The notes under the pieces are model-generated. The model did no database searches and was not told where the DNA came from. It was given only the letters and a program-made list of their open reading frames with translations. A stretch of DNA of 5,031 nucleotides from Bacillota bacterium (GTDB lineage Bacteria; Bacillota_B; Desulfitobacteriia; Desulfitobacteriales; Desulfitobacteriaceae): assembly GCA_021779415.1 (NCBI GenBank), contig JAJYAS010000321.1, forward strand, positions 1-5,031, in the 5' to 3' direction. The translations under genes were made by a program, and so were the position numbers. Below are positions 1-4,839 of this stretch, in pieces. Numbering within the stretch: position 1 is the stretch's first letter; each line of letters begins with the position of its first letter.

Positions 1-107
1 CACTGATCATTGGCTGATGGAATTTCCACCGAATTAAGATAAACTCGTGTATCAAATCTAAAGATACCAACCTCTTTTTTTTCAAATCTAGCCCAATAAC
101 AACTCAA
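1..107 (-). CDS. Hypothetical protein, N-terminal part only (runs off the left edge)
   Basis: A minus-strand reading frame is open from 107 to the window edge, giving 35 residues that begin MSCYWARFEKKEVGIFRFD and continue without a stop. The start is a TTG at 107-105. It is chosen because an excellent ribosome binding site, GGAGGAG (113-119 on the minus strand), lies five bases upstream. The overlapping ATG within that signal is in a different frame and meets a stop at once. The leader between the hairpin site and this start is only about 45 bases and shows no promoter, so the gene probably depends on read-through or on a promoter farther right. I do not recognise the family. It occupies the same position relative to the hairpin site as the other minus-strand cassette genes. 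Confidence 0.6.
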   Translation of the reverse strand, partial: MSCYWARFEKKEVGIFRFDTRVYLNSVEIPSANDQ

Positions 108-112
108 AGCAT

Positions 113-119
113 CTCCTCC
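113..119 (-). promoter_or_regulatory. Ribosome binding site GGAGGAG of the left-edge gene
   Basis: GGAGGAG on the minus strand lies five bases before the TTG at 107. It is the main evidence that the left-edge frame is a real gene and that a TTG, not an ATG, is its start. Confidence 0.6.
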
Positions 120-152
120 ACTCTCTACAAAAATAAGTCCTGATAGCGCAAT

Positions 153-235
153 TTCCGATAACGTCCCGCGTATTCCCGAAGTCTGGTTACTACGTGCATA
201 TTCTCTCAGATTTTGGGAATACGCTGTTATCGGAA
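153..235. repeat. attC-like hairpin site 1
   Basis: Outer arms TTCCGATAAC (153-162) and GTTATCGGAA (226-235) are perfect complements. Inside them an unpaired spacer GTCCC (163-167) faces a single T (225). The main stem pairs 168-185 with 207-224, with two G·T pairs, and closes on a 21-base loop at 186-206 containing GCATATTCTC. The stem and loop are nearly identical to site 7. There is no T-run after either arm, so it is not an ordinary terminator. Confidence 0.8.
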
Positions 236-333
236 GTGTTCCCGTCTCTCTCAACCCAAGACTAAATCCTTTCATTATGCATAATAATAATACTATCATA
301 ACAATTGTTCCAATTCATGAAGGGTGGTACAAT

Positions 334-504
334 ATGGATATAGATAGTAAAGACATCGAAAGGGATGGTCCTATGGCTTTAGCTAAAGAACCGAAAAGTA
401 ATCTTCAACAAGACACAGCTAATGAGCATAACCAAAAAATCACAAAGGCTATTAAGGAAGTCACTTCTAAACACTCAAAACTTCTCAAGAAATTGGCTGA
501 GTAA
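334..504 (+). CDS. Putative antitoxin partner of Doc/Fic toxin
   Basis: This 56-residue, charged, lysine-rich protein lies two bases upstream of a Doc-family toxin gene. That is the place of the antitoxin in phd/doc-type operons, where the antitoxin binds and blocks the toxin and often represses its own promoter. The C-terminal half (about residues 25-56, NLQQDTANEHNQKITKAIKE onward) looks helical and could cover the toxin. I see no clear N-terminal DNA-binding domain of the Phd/YefM kind, so the assignment rests on position and size. The frame is open back to an ATG at 277, but no ribosome binding site precedes that codon. The ATG at 334 has GAAGGGTGG just upstream (319-327), so I use it. 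Unlike most genes here it runs on the plus strand, against the array. Toxin-antitoxin cassettes in integrons commonly bring their own expression signals, but I could not identify a convincing promoter. Confidence 0.6.
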   Translation: MDIDSKDIERDGPMALAKEPKSNLQQDTANEHNQKITKAIKEVTSKHSKLLKKLAE

Positions 505-506
505 TT

Positions 507-920
507 ATGAAAGATATCGAACTATTATGTATTGACGATATTCTTATTATTCACAAAGAAGCCATTGAAATGTTCGGCGGAAGCTTAGAATATTATCAGA
601 ATACAGTAACAAGGGTTAAAAGTATAATTGACCAACAATACCCTCACTTCGATTACGATAAATATCCAACGCCTTTTAAGAAAGCCTCCATGCTTTGGTA
701 TTTTCTTACCAAGAACCACTGTTTCGTTGATGGAAATAAAAGAGTTGGATTTTATGCAGCGACTGTCCTTCTAAAAATAAACGGCTATTCTGATCAAATC
801 GATGACGATGAAGCATATGAAAAAGCTATTGAAATAACGTGTTCGCACTTAACCGGCGATGACTTAGACCAATATGTGAATGATCTTTCATCATGGCTTG
901 AAAAAAGATTTACTGATTAA
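507..920 (+). CDS. doc: Death-on-curing (Doc) family toxin, Fic fold
   Basis: The 137-residue product has the signature of Doc toxins at residues 71-79, HCFVDGNKR, matching HxFx(D/N)(A/G)NKR. Histidine 71 is the catalytic residue of the family. The asparagine-lysine-arginine end binds nucleotide phosphates. The length fits the family. The best-studied member, P1 Doc, phosphorylates elongation factor Tu and halts translation; I infer the same chemistry from the motif. The N-terminal part has the helices usual for these proteins, with FGGSLEYYQNTV near 23-34 resembling the early conserved segment. The gene starts two bases after the stop of the small upstream gene, indicating translational coupling, and is followed at once by a terminator. 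The likely role is stabilising the array or giving phage defence. A housekeeping Fic AMP-transferase is less likely given the short length and operon. Confidence 0.88.
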   Translation: MKDIELLCIDDILIIHKEAIEMFGGSLEYYQNTVTRVKSIIDQQYPHFDYDKYPTPFKKASMLWYFLTKNHCFVDGNKRVGFYAATVLLKINGYSDQIDDDEAYEKAIEITCSHLTGDDLDQYVNDLSSWLEKRFTD

Positions 921-921
921 C

Positions 922-953
922 GCAGATCCTGAGAGATCTGCTTTTGATTTTTC
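922..953 (+). terminator. Rho-independent terminator of the toxin-antitoxin operon
   Basis: GCAGATC (922-928) pairs perfectly with GATCTGC (935-941) across a six-base loop and is followed by TTTTGATTTTT. It begins two bases after the toxin stop codon, so the operon carries its own end signal. Confidence 0.85.
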
Positions 954-984
954 AAGACTCTTTAGATATACATGCAAGGAACAT

Positions 985-1064
985 TTCCGATAACGTTGCT
1001 CGTGTTGCCGACGCGTCCCAACCACATTCATCTTTACTAAGTGTCGGCAACACGGTTATGTAAA
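985..1064. repeat. attC-like hairpin site 2
   Basis: ATAAC (990-994) faces GTTAT (1055-1059). The unpaired spacer GTTGCT is on the left side only. CGTGTTGCCGAC (1001-1012) pairs perfectly with 1043-1054, and the loop of about 30 bases carries CCACATTCATC. The flank on the left (TTCCGATAAC) does not match the flank on the right (GTTATGTAAA). Each flank instead matches the far end of its own cassette. Confidence 0.8.
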
Positions 1065-1136
1065 TTGGAAACTTGAGATAATAACATTCACAAATCTCAT
1101 CTAGACTTTTATTAATAAGTTACTTGTACCAAACGA

Positions 1137-1448
1137 TTATTGGGATAAGACTGTTAATCCTAACCATACGACAACCCCAACATATGGTAATGTTAAAACC
1201 CATGCTAATATTATTTTGCCAAATTTTATAGCTAATGCTGCTCCAATAAAAAATAGGGGAAGAGCGTACATAATGTATCTAAACTTCGGTGTGGATCCCA
1301 AATACCATGAAATTGGTACAGAAAATATCGCTCCTAAAATTATTAACCAACTCTTCTTTGTAATTATTCCTATACAGACAAGAACGATAGCAGTAATAAT
1401 TCCGGGCCATCCGATGAGCATTATTGCTAATCCTGAAAGGATTGCCAT
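1137..1448 (-). CDS. Small four-helix integral membrane protein of unknown function
   Basis: The 103-residue product is almost entirely hydrophobic. I see four likely membrane helices at about 3-29, 34-51, 58-74 and 79-101. They are separated by short charged turns (KK at 31-32, PKFR at 54-57, KFGK at 75-78), which suggests a bundle in the cytoplasmic membrane. There is no soluble domain and no motif I can name. The ATG at 1448 is well supported: GAGGAGGG lies on the minus strand at 1455-1462, six bases upstream. The stop is about 80 bases from hairpin site 2. The leader back to site 3 is about 130 bases, longer than in the other cassettes, and includes a tiny open frame described under findings. 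Immunity or transport roles are possible but unsupported. Confidence 0.75.
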   Translation of the reverse strand: MAILSGLAIMLIGWPGIITAIVLVCIGIITKKSWLIILGAIFSVPISWYLGSTPKFRYIMYALPLFFIGAALAIKFGKIILAWVLTLPYVGVVVWLGLTVLSQ

Positions 1449-1572
1449 GTTCTTCCCTCCTCATGTCGATTTGAGTTACACTACATGAGAGCTTAAACTA
1501 TTCCTCTAACTAAAAAAGCTTCCAATTCGTCATTGATTTCATCGACCCAAAAATACACTCCGACATTGCCAT

Positions 1573-1655
1573 TTTACATAACGTTCCGAGGGTTTGCGAC
1601 GTCGGGTTACTACATTCATATTCTCTCCGATGTTGCAAAACCTCTGTTAGGTGAA
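1573..1655. repeat. attC-like hairpin site 3
   Basis: ATAAC (1578-1582) faces GTTAG (1646-1650). The spacer GTTCC on the left is opposed by one T (1645). The 18-base stem 1588-1605 pairs with 1627-1644 with two G·T pairs and one mismatch. The loop shares GGTTACTAC and CATATTCTC with sites 1 and 7, though its stem sequence differs. Confidence 0.78.
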
Positions 1656-1664
1656 GTACATGCC

Positions 1665-2279
1665 CTAAGAGAAATACCCAAGCAATTCCCGAATAATACT
1701 CGCAATTATCAGCATCCCAAAAGGTAAACCAAAATGGATTAAACCTTCTTTTGTTAAGATGATTGTTCGACCTTCCTTTTTTAATCTGTCTGGTTCTTTG
1801 ATAAAAAGATATATTATGAAACCAAAAATAAAACTGCATCCCAATGAAACTTCAATTAATTCCGCTATTTCAACGTGGCTGCCCAATCCAATATTGAATA
1901 AACCAATGAGAAATGTAAGAATAAAACCCACAAGGTAATACAACTTTCTTTGCCATAACATAATTAATATATTGGTCTCTTCGCCCCTTTTGGACTTCTG
2001 AATTTGTTCCCATCTGATAGTTGTCGGATTCATATAAAACTTTTCCTTAATTTGATTTATTGAGTGACAGTGATTACATTCCCAAGTGTTAATCCTATCA
2101 GTTACTCCGTTTGTCTGTTCCCACTCCCAGCCACACGTTGGACAGTTTAATTCTGCTAATTCGAATCCGCACTTATTACAAATCAAAAATCTATCTTCTC
2201 CATTCTTGTATCGATAGTAACCAAAATTCTTACAGGTTGGACACACGAATGGCTCCAGATGTGATGATTTTCCCTTCAA
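1665..2279 (-). CDS. Double zinc-ribbon protein with C-terminal membrane segments
   Basis: The 204-residue product has two domains. The N-terminal part carries four CxxC pairs: C13/C16 (CPTC), C34/C37 (CNKC), C46/C49 (CPTC) and C68/C71 (CNHC). This fits two zinc ribbons, each binding one zinc through four cysteines. After a charged linker (about 80-110) come hydrophobic segments at about 114-133, 143-160 and 182-197, so the ribbons are probably anchored at the cytoplasmic membrane. The start is unusual. The frame can be read from a TTG at 2294, but that codon overlaps the ribosome binding site itself. GGAGG at 2288-2292 is eight bases before a TTG at 2279, which I take as the true start. The TAG stop is about 10 bases from hairpin site 3, a very tight cassette fit. 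No promoter is visible in the 36-base leader. I do not recognise a named family. Confidence 0.78.
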   Translation of the reverse strand: MKGKSSHLEPFVCPTCKNFGYYRYKNGEDRFLICNKCGFELAELNCPTCGWEWEQTNGVTDRINTWECNHCHSINQIKEKFYMNPTTIRWEQIQKSKRGEETNILIMLWQRKLYYLVGFILTFLIGLFNIGLGSHVEIAELIEVSLGCSFIFGFIIYLFIKEPDRLKKEGRTIILTKEGLIHFGLPFGMLIIASIIRELLGYFS

Positions 2280-2287
2280 AATAACAT

Positions 2288-2292
2288 CCTCC
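2288..2292 (-). promoter_or_regulatory. Ribosome binding site that fixes a TTG start at 2279
   Basis: GGAGG on the minus strand is eight bases before TTG 2279-2277. An upstream in-frame TTG at 2294 overlaps this signal, so it cannot use it. Confidence 0.6.
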
Positions 2293-2305
2293 AAAATGCA
2301 TGTAT

Positions 2306-2385
2306 TTCACCTAACGTTTAGGTATTCCCGACGCGTCATACTACTTTCATCTTGGCAAAGTGTTGGGAATACCGTGTTATACGGA
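2306..2385. repeat. attC-like hairpin site 4
   Basis: CTAAC (2311-2315) faces GTTAT (2376-2380). The left spacer is GTTTA (2316-2320) and the right spacer GT. The stem 2321-2332 (GGTATTCCCGAC) pairs with 2362-2373 with one G·T pair. The loop contains CTACTTTCATCTT. The two outer flanks do not match each other beyond TAAC/GTTA. Confidence 0.8.
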
Positions 2386-2407
2386 GGACCATGCCCCCAG
2401 ACTCAGA

Positions 2408-2427
2408 GGCCACCATGGACGGTGGCC
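2408..2427. repeat. GC-rich hairpin with loop ATGGAC, downstream of the 2439-2945 gene
   Basis: GGCCACC (2408-2414) pairs perfectly with GGTGGCC (2421-2427) around ATGGAC. It lies 11 bases after the stop of the minus-strand gene. On the plus strand it is followed by CCTTTAATTTT, a weak terminator-like tail; on the minus strand there is no T-run. A hairpin with the same loop but a different stem sits at the other end of the gene. Confidence 0.5.
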
Positions 2428-2438
2428 CCTTTAATTTT

Positions 2439-2945
2439 CTACAGAGCATGCCTAGTCCACCATTCATCCGAATATTCATCCACTGAAACCATAATATCTA
2501 AATTATTTCTATTAAATGTGTCTAGATACTGATGTCCTTTATGTCCTTTATGTCCTAATATTTCACTATCATCTATAATGTTAAACCCTGATATCAAAGA
2601 AGAAAACTCTTTCCATTTACTCTTCGGTAATACCCAGTGAAACACATTGTCCCCTTCGACATTCTTTAAATATTCATCCTTTTCACTCACGAATCCATAA
2701 AGTTTGATCCCTTGATAAGCCTTTATGAATTCTAACTTATCAAACCTTATTTCTCTTGATTTACCATTGGCTAAGTCAGCAAACAAACTTTCAAGTAGCT
2801 TAATGGCCTTCCATTCTCCAGAAAACATAATCATTGTTTCCCCATATCCCCATTTAGGGAAAAACCCAAGATTAATTATTGAATCCATAAAATACTCCCC
2901 ACAAGCTTTTAATACTATTATTTCTTCCCTATCTATCCGCGCCAT
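2439..2945 (-). CDS. Hypothetical protein, possible small cytosolic domain
   Basis: The 168-residue product has no signal peptide and no membrane helix. Its mixed hydrophobic and charged composition suggests a soluble globular protein. Visible traits are an aromatic stretch FFPKWGYGETMIMFSGEW (about 28-45), a short tandem GHKGHKGH near 130-137 made by a repeated 9-base DNA unit, and an acidic, tryptophan-rich tail ending DEWWTRHAL. I cannot assign a family. The start is uncertain. The ATG at 2945 sits at the edge of a GC-rich hairpin loop with only AAAGG about 11 bases upstream. The ATG at 2888 (residue 20) has GGGGAG at 2895-2900, six bases away, and would give 149 residues. Cassette-borne orphans of this size are typical of integrons, and small immunity-like proteins are one possibility, but nothing here proves a role. 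Confidence 0.7.
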   Translation of the reverse strand: MARIDREEIIVLKACGEYFMDSIINLGFFPKWGYGETMIMFSGEWKAIKLLESLFADLANGKSREIRFDKLEFIKAYQGIKLYGFVSEKDEYLKNVEGDNVFHWVLPKSKWKEFSSLISGFNIIDDSEILGHKGHKGHQYLDTFNRNNLDIMVSVDEYSDEWWTRHAL

Positions 2946-2956
2946 GGACGGCGCGG
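2937..2956. repeat. GC-rich hairpin with loop ATGGAC at the start of the 2439-2945 gene
   Basis: CCGCGCC (2937-2943) pairs perfectly with GGCGCGG (2950-2956) around ATGGAC. On the minus strand it covers the ATG at 2945. It could restrain translation from that codon, or mark that the gene really starts at 2888. Confidence 0.5.
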
Positions 2957-2970
2957 CCTTTGCAAGGTCT

Positions 2971-3050
2971 TTCGTATAACGTCCAGGGATTCCCGACGCG
3001 TCCCAACCACATTCATCATTGCTAAGTGTCGGGAATCCCGTGTTATGTGA
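2971..3050. repeat. attC-like hairpin site 5
   Basis: TATAAC (2975-2980) faces GTTAT (3042-3046). The left spacer is GTCCA and the right GT. GGGATTCCCGAC (2986-2997) pairs perfectly with 3028-3039. The loop closely resembles that of site 2 (CCCAACCACATTCATC, then TAAGT). Confidence 0.8.
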
Positions 3051-3084
3051 TGCCGCGGCAAAGATTCACTTTCAAGCTCAGATA

Positions 3085-3507
3085 CTATTCTAAGTCACTA
3101 AAATAACTTGCCACATCATAATTAGCAATTAAACGTGCAAGACCGATTGGGGTTTGTCCATAATTATTTTGACAATATGGGTTTGCACCAAAGCTCCTGA
3201 GGATTTCAATGACACTACCATCAGAACGATAATTAAAAACCGCTCCGGATAAAGGAGTATTTCCATTGCTATCAAGTGCATCTACTTCCGCACCGGATTC
3301 TAATAACAAGGACACTAGTTTACTGTTCTGAGCTTGCGCAGCAAAGTGTAATGGCGTCCACCCCTTTTTGTCCCTATGATTGACGTCAGCACCTGATAAA
3401 ATCAATTCTTGTGCTTTTAATAAGTTTCCGTCATTGGCAGCATAGTGTAAATCTATGCGCCCAAGCTTATCTTTCGGTTGAGCCTTACTCGTTAAGTTCT
3501 GTTGCAT
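3085..3507 (-). CDS. Ankyrin-repeat protein
   Basis: The 140-residue product is built of about four ankyrin repeats at roughly 15-46, 48-79, 81-113 and 115-138. The second is textbook: GWTPLHFAAQAQNSKLVSLL, then ESGAEVDALD, with the TPLHxAA helix start and the GA(D/E)V turn. The first has DLHYAANDGNLLKAQELILS and GADVN. The third is interrupted by a short insertion (FNYRSDGS). Ankyrin repeats bind other proteins and carry no catalysis of their own. There is no signal peptide, so it acts in the cytosol, perhaps as an inhibitor or immunity-type partner; that is inference. The ATG at 3507 is supported by AGGAG nine bases upstream, with GAGG closer. The 73-base leader contains the palindrome TTAATATTAA but no convincing promoter. 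The stop is about 35 bases from hairpin site 5. Confidence 0.88.
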   Translation of the reverse strand: MQQNLTSKAQPKDKLGRIDLHYAANDGNLLKAQELILSGADVNHRDKKGWTPLHFAAQAQNSKLVSLLLESGAEVDALDSNGNTPLSGAVFNYRSDGSVIEILRSFGANPYCQNNYGQTPIGLARLIANYDVASYFSDLE

Positions 3508-3570
3508 ACATCCTCACTCCTAAACCCTTTAAGTTAATATTAATCAACAAATATTTTTCGTCCCAGCGGT

Positions 3571-3649
3571 GTCACATAACGTTCAGGTATTCACGAAGCG
3601 TCTCAACCACATGCATATCTCTAGTTTCGAGAATACCGTGTTATGTGAC
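3571..3649. repeat. attC-like hairpin site 6
   Basis: Outer arms GTCACATAAC (3571-3580) and GTTATGTGAC (3640-3649) are perfect complements. The left spacer is GTTCA, the right GT. The stem 3586-3597 pairs with 3626-3637 with one A/A mismatch. The loop carries CCACATGCATATCTC, mixing features of the two loop types. Confidence 0.8.
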
Positions 3650-3782
3650 GTTGTACGACCCGTCAATCTCACATACGCGGGCCCCTCTTACCCCAAAGTA
3701 AACCCTAAATCCCTTATATACCCCTCTGTGCCTCTCTCCTTTGATTTTATGAGCGTATATAACCCCTCATTTTCCACACACC

Positions 3783-3828
3783 ATGTCAAGTAATATTACT
3801 TGACATAAGCTTTTAGTTATGCTATATT
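3783..3828 (+). promoter_or_regulatory. Near-consensus promoter overlapped by a 24-bp perfect palindrome (candidate operator)
   Basis: TTGACA (3800-3805), a 17-base spacer and TATATT (3823-3828), with TG of an extended -10 at 3820-3821, form a strong vegetative sigma-factor promoter on the plus strand. ATGTCAAGTAAT followed by ATTACTTGACAT (3783-3806) is a perfect palindrome that covers the -35 box. A dimeric repressor bound there would block the polymerase. It would drive the small gene at 3951 through a leader of about 115 bases. This is the best promoter in the window. Confidence 0.75.
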
Positions 3829-3838
3829 CGCTTCAAGC

Positions 3839-3940
3839 CTCCTTTCATAATTTATACGGCTCAGTGCTACACCACACTGAGTCAATTAATTTAGAATCAT
3901 TTCAAATAATATAGTGGGGAAATTCCCCACCTTTAAGGAG
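3839..3940 (+). promoter_or_regulatory. Structured leader of the 44-residue gene
   Basis: The leader has a hairpin (3858-3866 with 3875-3883, core CTCAGTG/CACTGAG), then the palindrome GTGGGGAA-A-TTCCCCAC (3914-3930), which ends five bases before the ribosome binding site AAGGAG (3935-3940). Near its 5' end CTCCTT (3839-3844) is complementary to AAGGAG. The elements could mask the ribosome binding site or bind a protein; both readings are inference. Confidence 0.4.
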
Positions 3941-4057
3941 AGATTAAACCATGGATGACAAGTTACGCAAATCATTATTCGCTCAAATTAGACGACTTGA
4001 ACGAGAAAAAGAAATCTTAAAACTAAAAATTCAAATCCTAAGTGGGGAAATTCCCCA
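3913..4057. repeat. Pair of 17-bp direct repeats AGTGGGGAAATTCCCCA
   Basis: The identical 17 bases occur at 3913-3929 in the leader and at 4041-4057 inside the 44-residue gene, where they encode SGEIPQ. Each contains a palindrome TGGGGAA-A-TTCCCCA. A diverged copy lies at 4794-4817, where TGGGGAA and TTCCCCA are separated by ten bases. Copies in both non-coding and coding DNA suggest a protein-binding site. Confidence 0.65.
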
Positions 4058-4085
4058 ATTGCAGGATTCATGCAATAATCAATAA
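3951..4085 (+). CDS. 44-residue coiled-coil protein
   Basis: ATG at 3951 opens a short frame ending at TAA 4083-4085. AAGGAG (3935-3940) is ten bases upstream and a strong promoter lies further up, so translation is credible despite the length. The product starts MDDKLRKSLFAQIRRLEREK. From about 5 to 31 it shows a heptad-like pattern of L/I residues with charged flanks (IRRLEREKEILKLKIQIL), the look of a small leucine-zipper dimer. The tail (32-44) is polar with one cysteine. It has no helix-turn-helix, so if it binds DNA it would do so by the basic patch or through a partner. Small regulators of plasmid copy number have this size, which fits the origin-like elements nearby, but I do not recognise it. 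Confidence 0.55.
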   Translation: MDDKLRKSLFAQIRRLEREKEILKLKIQILSGEIPQLQDSCNNQ

Positions 4086-4243
4086 ACTCGCCGAAGCGAA
4101 GCGGAGGGCCTTGATGTGGAGATGTCCAATATGCTAAGCTAATTCAGCGAAGCGAACCACAAGCCCCGCAGGGCGCAGGGGGTCGTTTCGCAGTTCGCTC
4201 ATGGCATATTGGACAGAGGCTCCGTGTCAAGGCTTTATTGATT
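4077..4243. repeat. Long interrupted inverted repeat around the end of the 44-residue gene
   Basis: Three nested perfect arms pair in order: AATCAATAAA (4077-4086) with TTTATTGATT (4234-4243), CCTTGA (4109-4114) with TCAAGG (4227-4232), and TGTCCAATATGC (4123-4134) with GCATATTGGACA (4204-4215). A 22-base GC-rich bulge lies on the left side only. The inner region of about 70 bases is rich in GCGAAGCG-like words. The outer arm contains the stop codon of the small gene and is followed by TTTTGCTCTT, so it may act as terminator. It may also be a structured RNA or a single-strand origin. Confidence 0.6.
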
Positions 4244-4561
4244 TTGCTCTTAGTGCGACCTGAAATTATTCATTCAAATTCTCCCGGCAAGTATGTCGCG
4301 CTCAGACATTCTTGCTCGTTCTGTTCGTTCCTTTTTGCGAAGCAATATTACGCTAAGCCCCCGTTCTCGCGAAGCGCAAATCGTCCTTTCATAAATCAGG
4401 AGTGCCTTAGTAACTTAATTAAGACCTTTTCTTTTGCGTGATTCGACCGCTGGCATTTATTTAAAATCACTCGTTTCAAAAGACCGGGTGCGCTCGCAAG
4501 CGCACAACTTCTCTTATACTCTAGACAAATTTTTGATATTATTCGACAAATAATTCTCATT
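4244..4561. other. Non-coding stretch with GCGAAGC words; no credible gene
   Basis: Open frames here lack ribosome binding sites and protein-like composition. GCGAAGC occurs at 4337-4343 and 4369-4375, besides 4096-4102 and 4147-4153 in the preceding structure. A perfect hairpin GTGCGCT/AGCGCAC (4488-4494 with 4499-4505) has the loop CGCA and no T-run. I see nothing else. Confidence 0.5.
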
Positions 4562-4619
4562 GGGGGGTGATCTCCCCCCACCTAGCGAAGTATGGTGGGG
4601 GGGGATCTCTTCTTATCTT
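4562..4619. other. C/G-tract hairpins with TAGCGA loop beside TTCTTATCTT: candidate rolling-circle origin element
   Basis: CCCCCC (4574-4579) can pair with GGGGGG on its left (4562-4567). Alternatively CCCCCCACC (4574-4582) can pair with GGTGGGGGG on its right (4594-4602); the two folds exclude each other. The loop of the second begins TAGCGA (4583-4588), which resembles the CS-6 motif in the loop of single-strand origins of rolling-circle plasmids. Six bases further, TTCTTATCTT (4610-4619) matches the core of the nick region of pC194/pUB110-type double-strand origins, though the following GATA is replaced by ATTC. No Rep gene is in the window. The resemblance is from memory and needs an alignment. 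Confidence 0.35.
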
Positions 4620-4663
4620 ATTCCCTAATTTTTCCATAATTTTATTTCCATATTCTTCCTAAT

Positions 4664-4695
4664 AGTTGCATGGGTATAGTATTACCCATGCAACT
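4664..4695. repeat. 13-bp perfect hairpin AGTTGCATGGGTA
   Basis: AGTTGCATGGGTA (4664-4676) pairs perfectly with 4683-4695 across TAGTAT. Neither side has a T-run, so it is more likely a protein-binding palindrome or part of an origin than a terminator. Confidence 0.6.
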
Positions 4696-4697
4696 TC

Positions 4698-4788
4698 TGT
4701 AACATGTAACATTTACCCCTTAAACCCGCTTCTACCAAGGCTTTGAACCTGTTACACCCATTTATTTCCTTTTGTAACATTTGTAACT
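4698..4788. repeat. TGTAACA repeat cluster (iteron-like)
   Basis: TGTAACA occurs at 4698-4704, 4705-4711 and 4773-4779, with TGTAACT at 4782-4788 and the inverted form TGTTACA at 4750-4756. The two end pairs are close direct repeats and the inverted copy sits between. Such clusters are typical of binding sites for a replication initiator or a repressor. No gene follows before hairpin site 7. Confidence 0.5.
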
Positions 4789-4839
4789 GAAAATGGGGAA
4801 ATTCCTTCAATTCCCCAACGACCCCATATTTCATCCCAA

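Noticed and set aside
305..333. TTGTTC, 17 bases, TACAAT as a promoter of the toxin-antitoxin operon
   Set aside because: The spacing is right, but the -10 would abut the start codon and overlap the ribosome binding site, so it cannot drive the usual start.
1216..1488. Plus-strand 90-residue frame
   Set aside because: It is antisense to the membrane-protein gene, which has a strong ribosome binding site and clear helices.
1510..1839. Minus-strand 109-residue frame
   Set aside because: It runs through hairpin site 3 and overlaps the zinc-ribbon gene in another frame; the product looks random.
2725..2979. Plus-strand 84-residue frame
   Set aside because: It is antisense to the 2439-2945 gene, with no ribosome binding site.
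3411..3793. Two plus-strand frames across hairpin site 6
   Set aside because: They are antisense to the ankyrin gene or cross the hairpin site, and lack ribosome binding sites and protein-like composition.
4238..4441. Plus-strand 67-residue frame in the non-coding module
   Set aside because: The TTG start lies inside the long inverted repeat, and the product is a serine- and cysteine-rich string without any recognisable fold.
4396..4581. Minus-strand 61-residue frame
   Set aside because: It starts within the C/G tracts with no proper ribosome binding site spacing.
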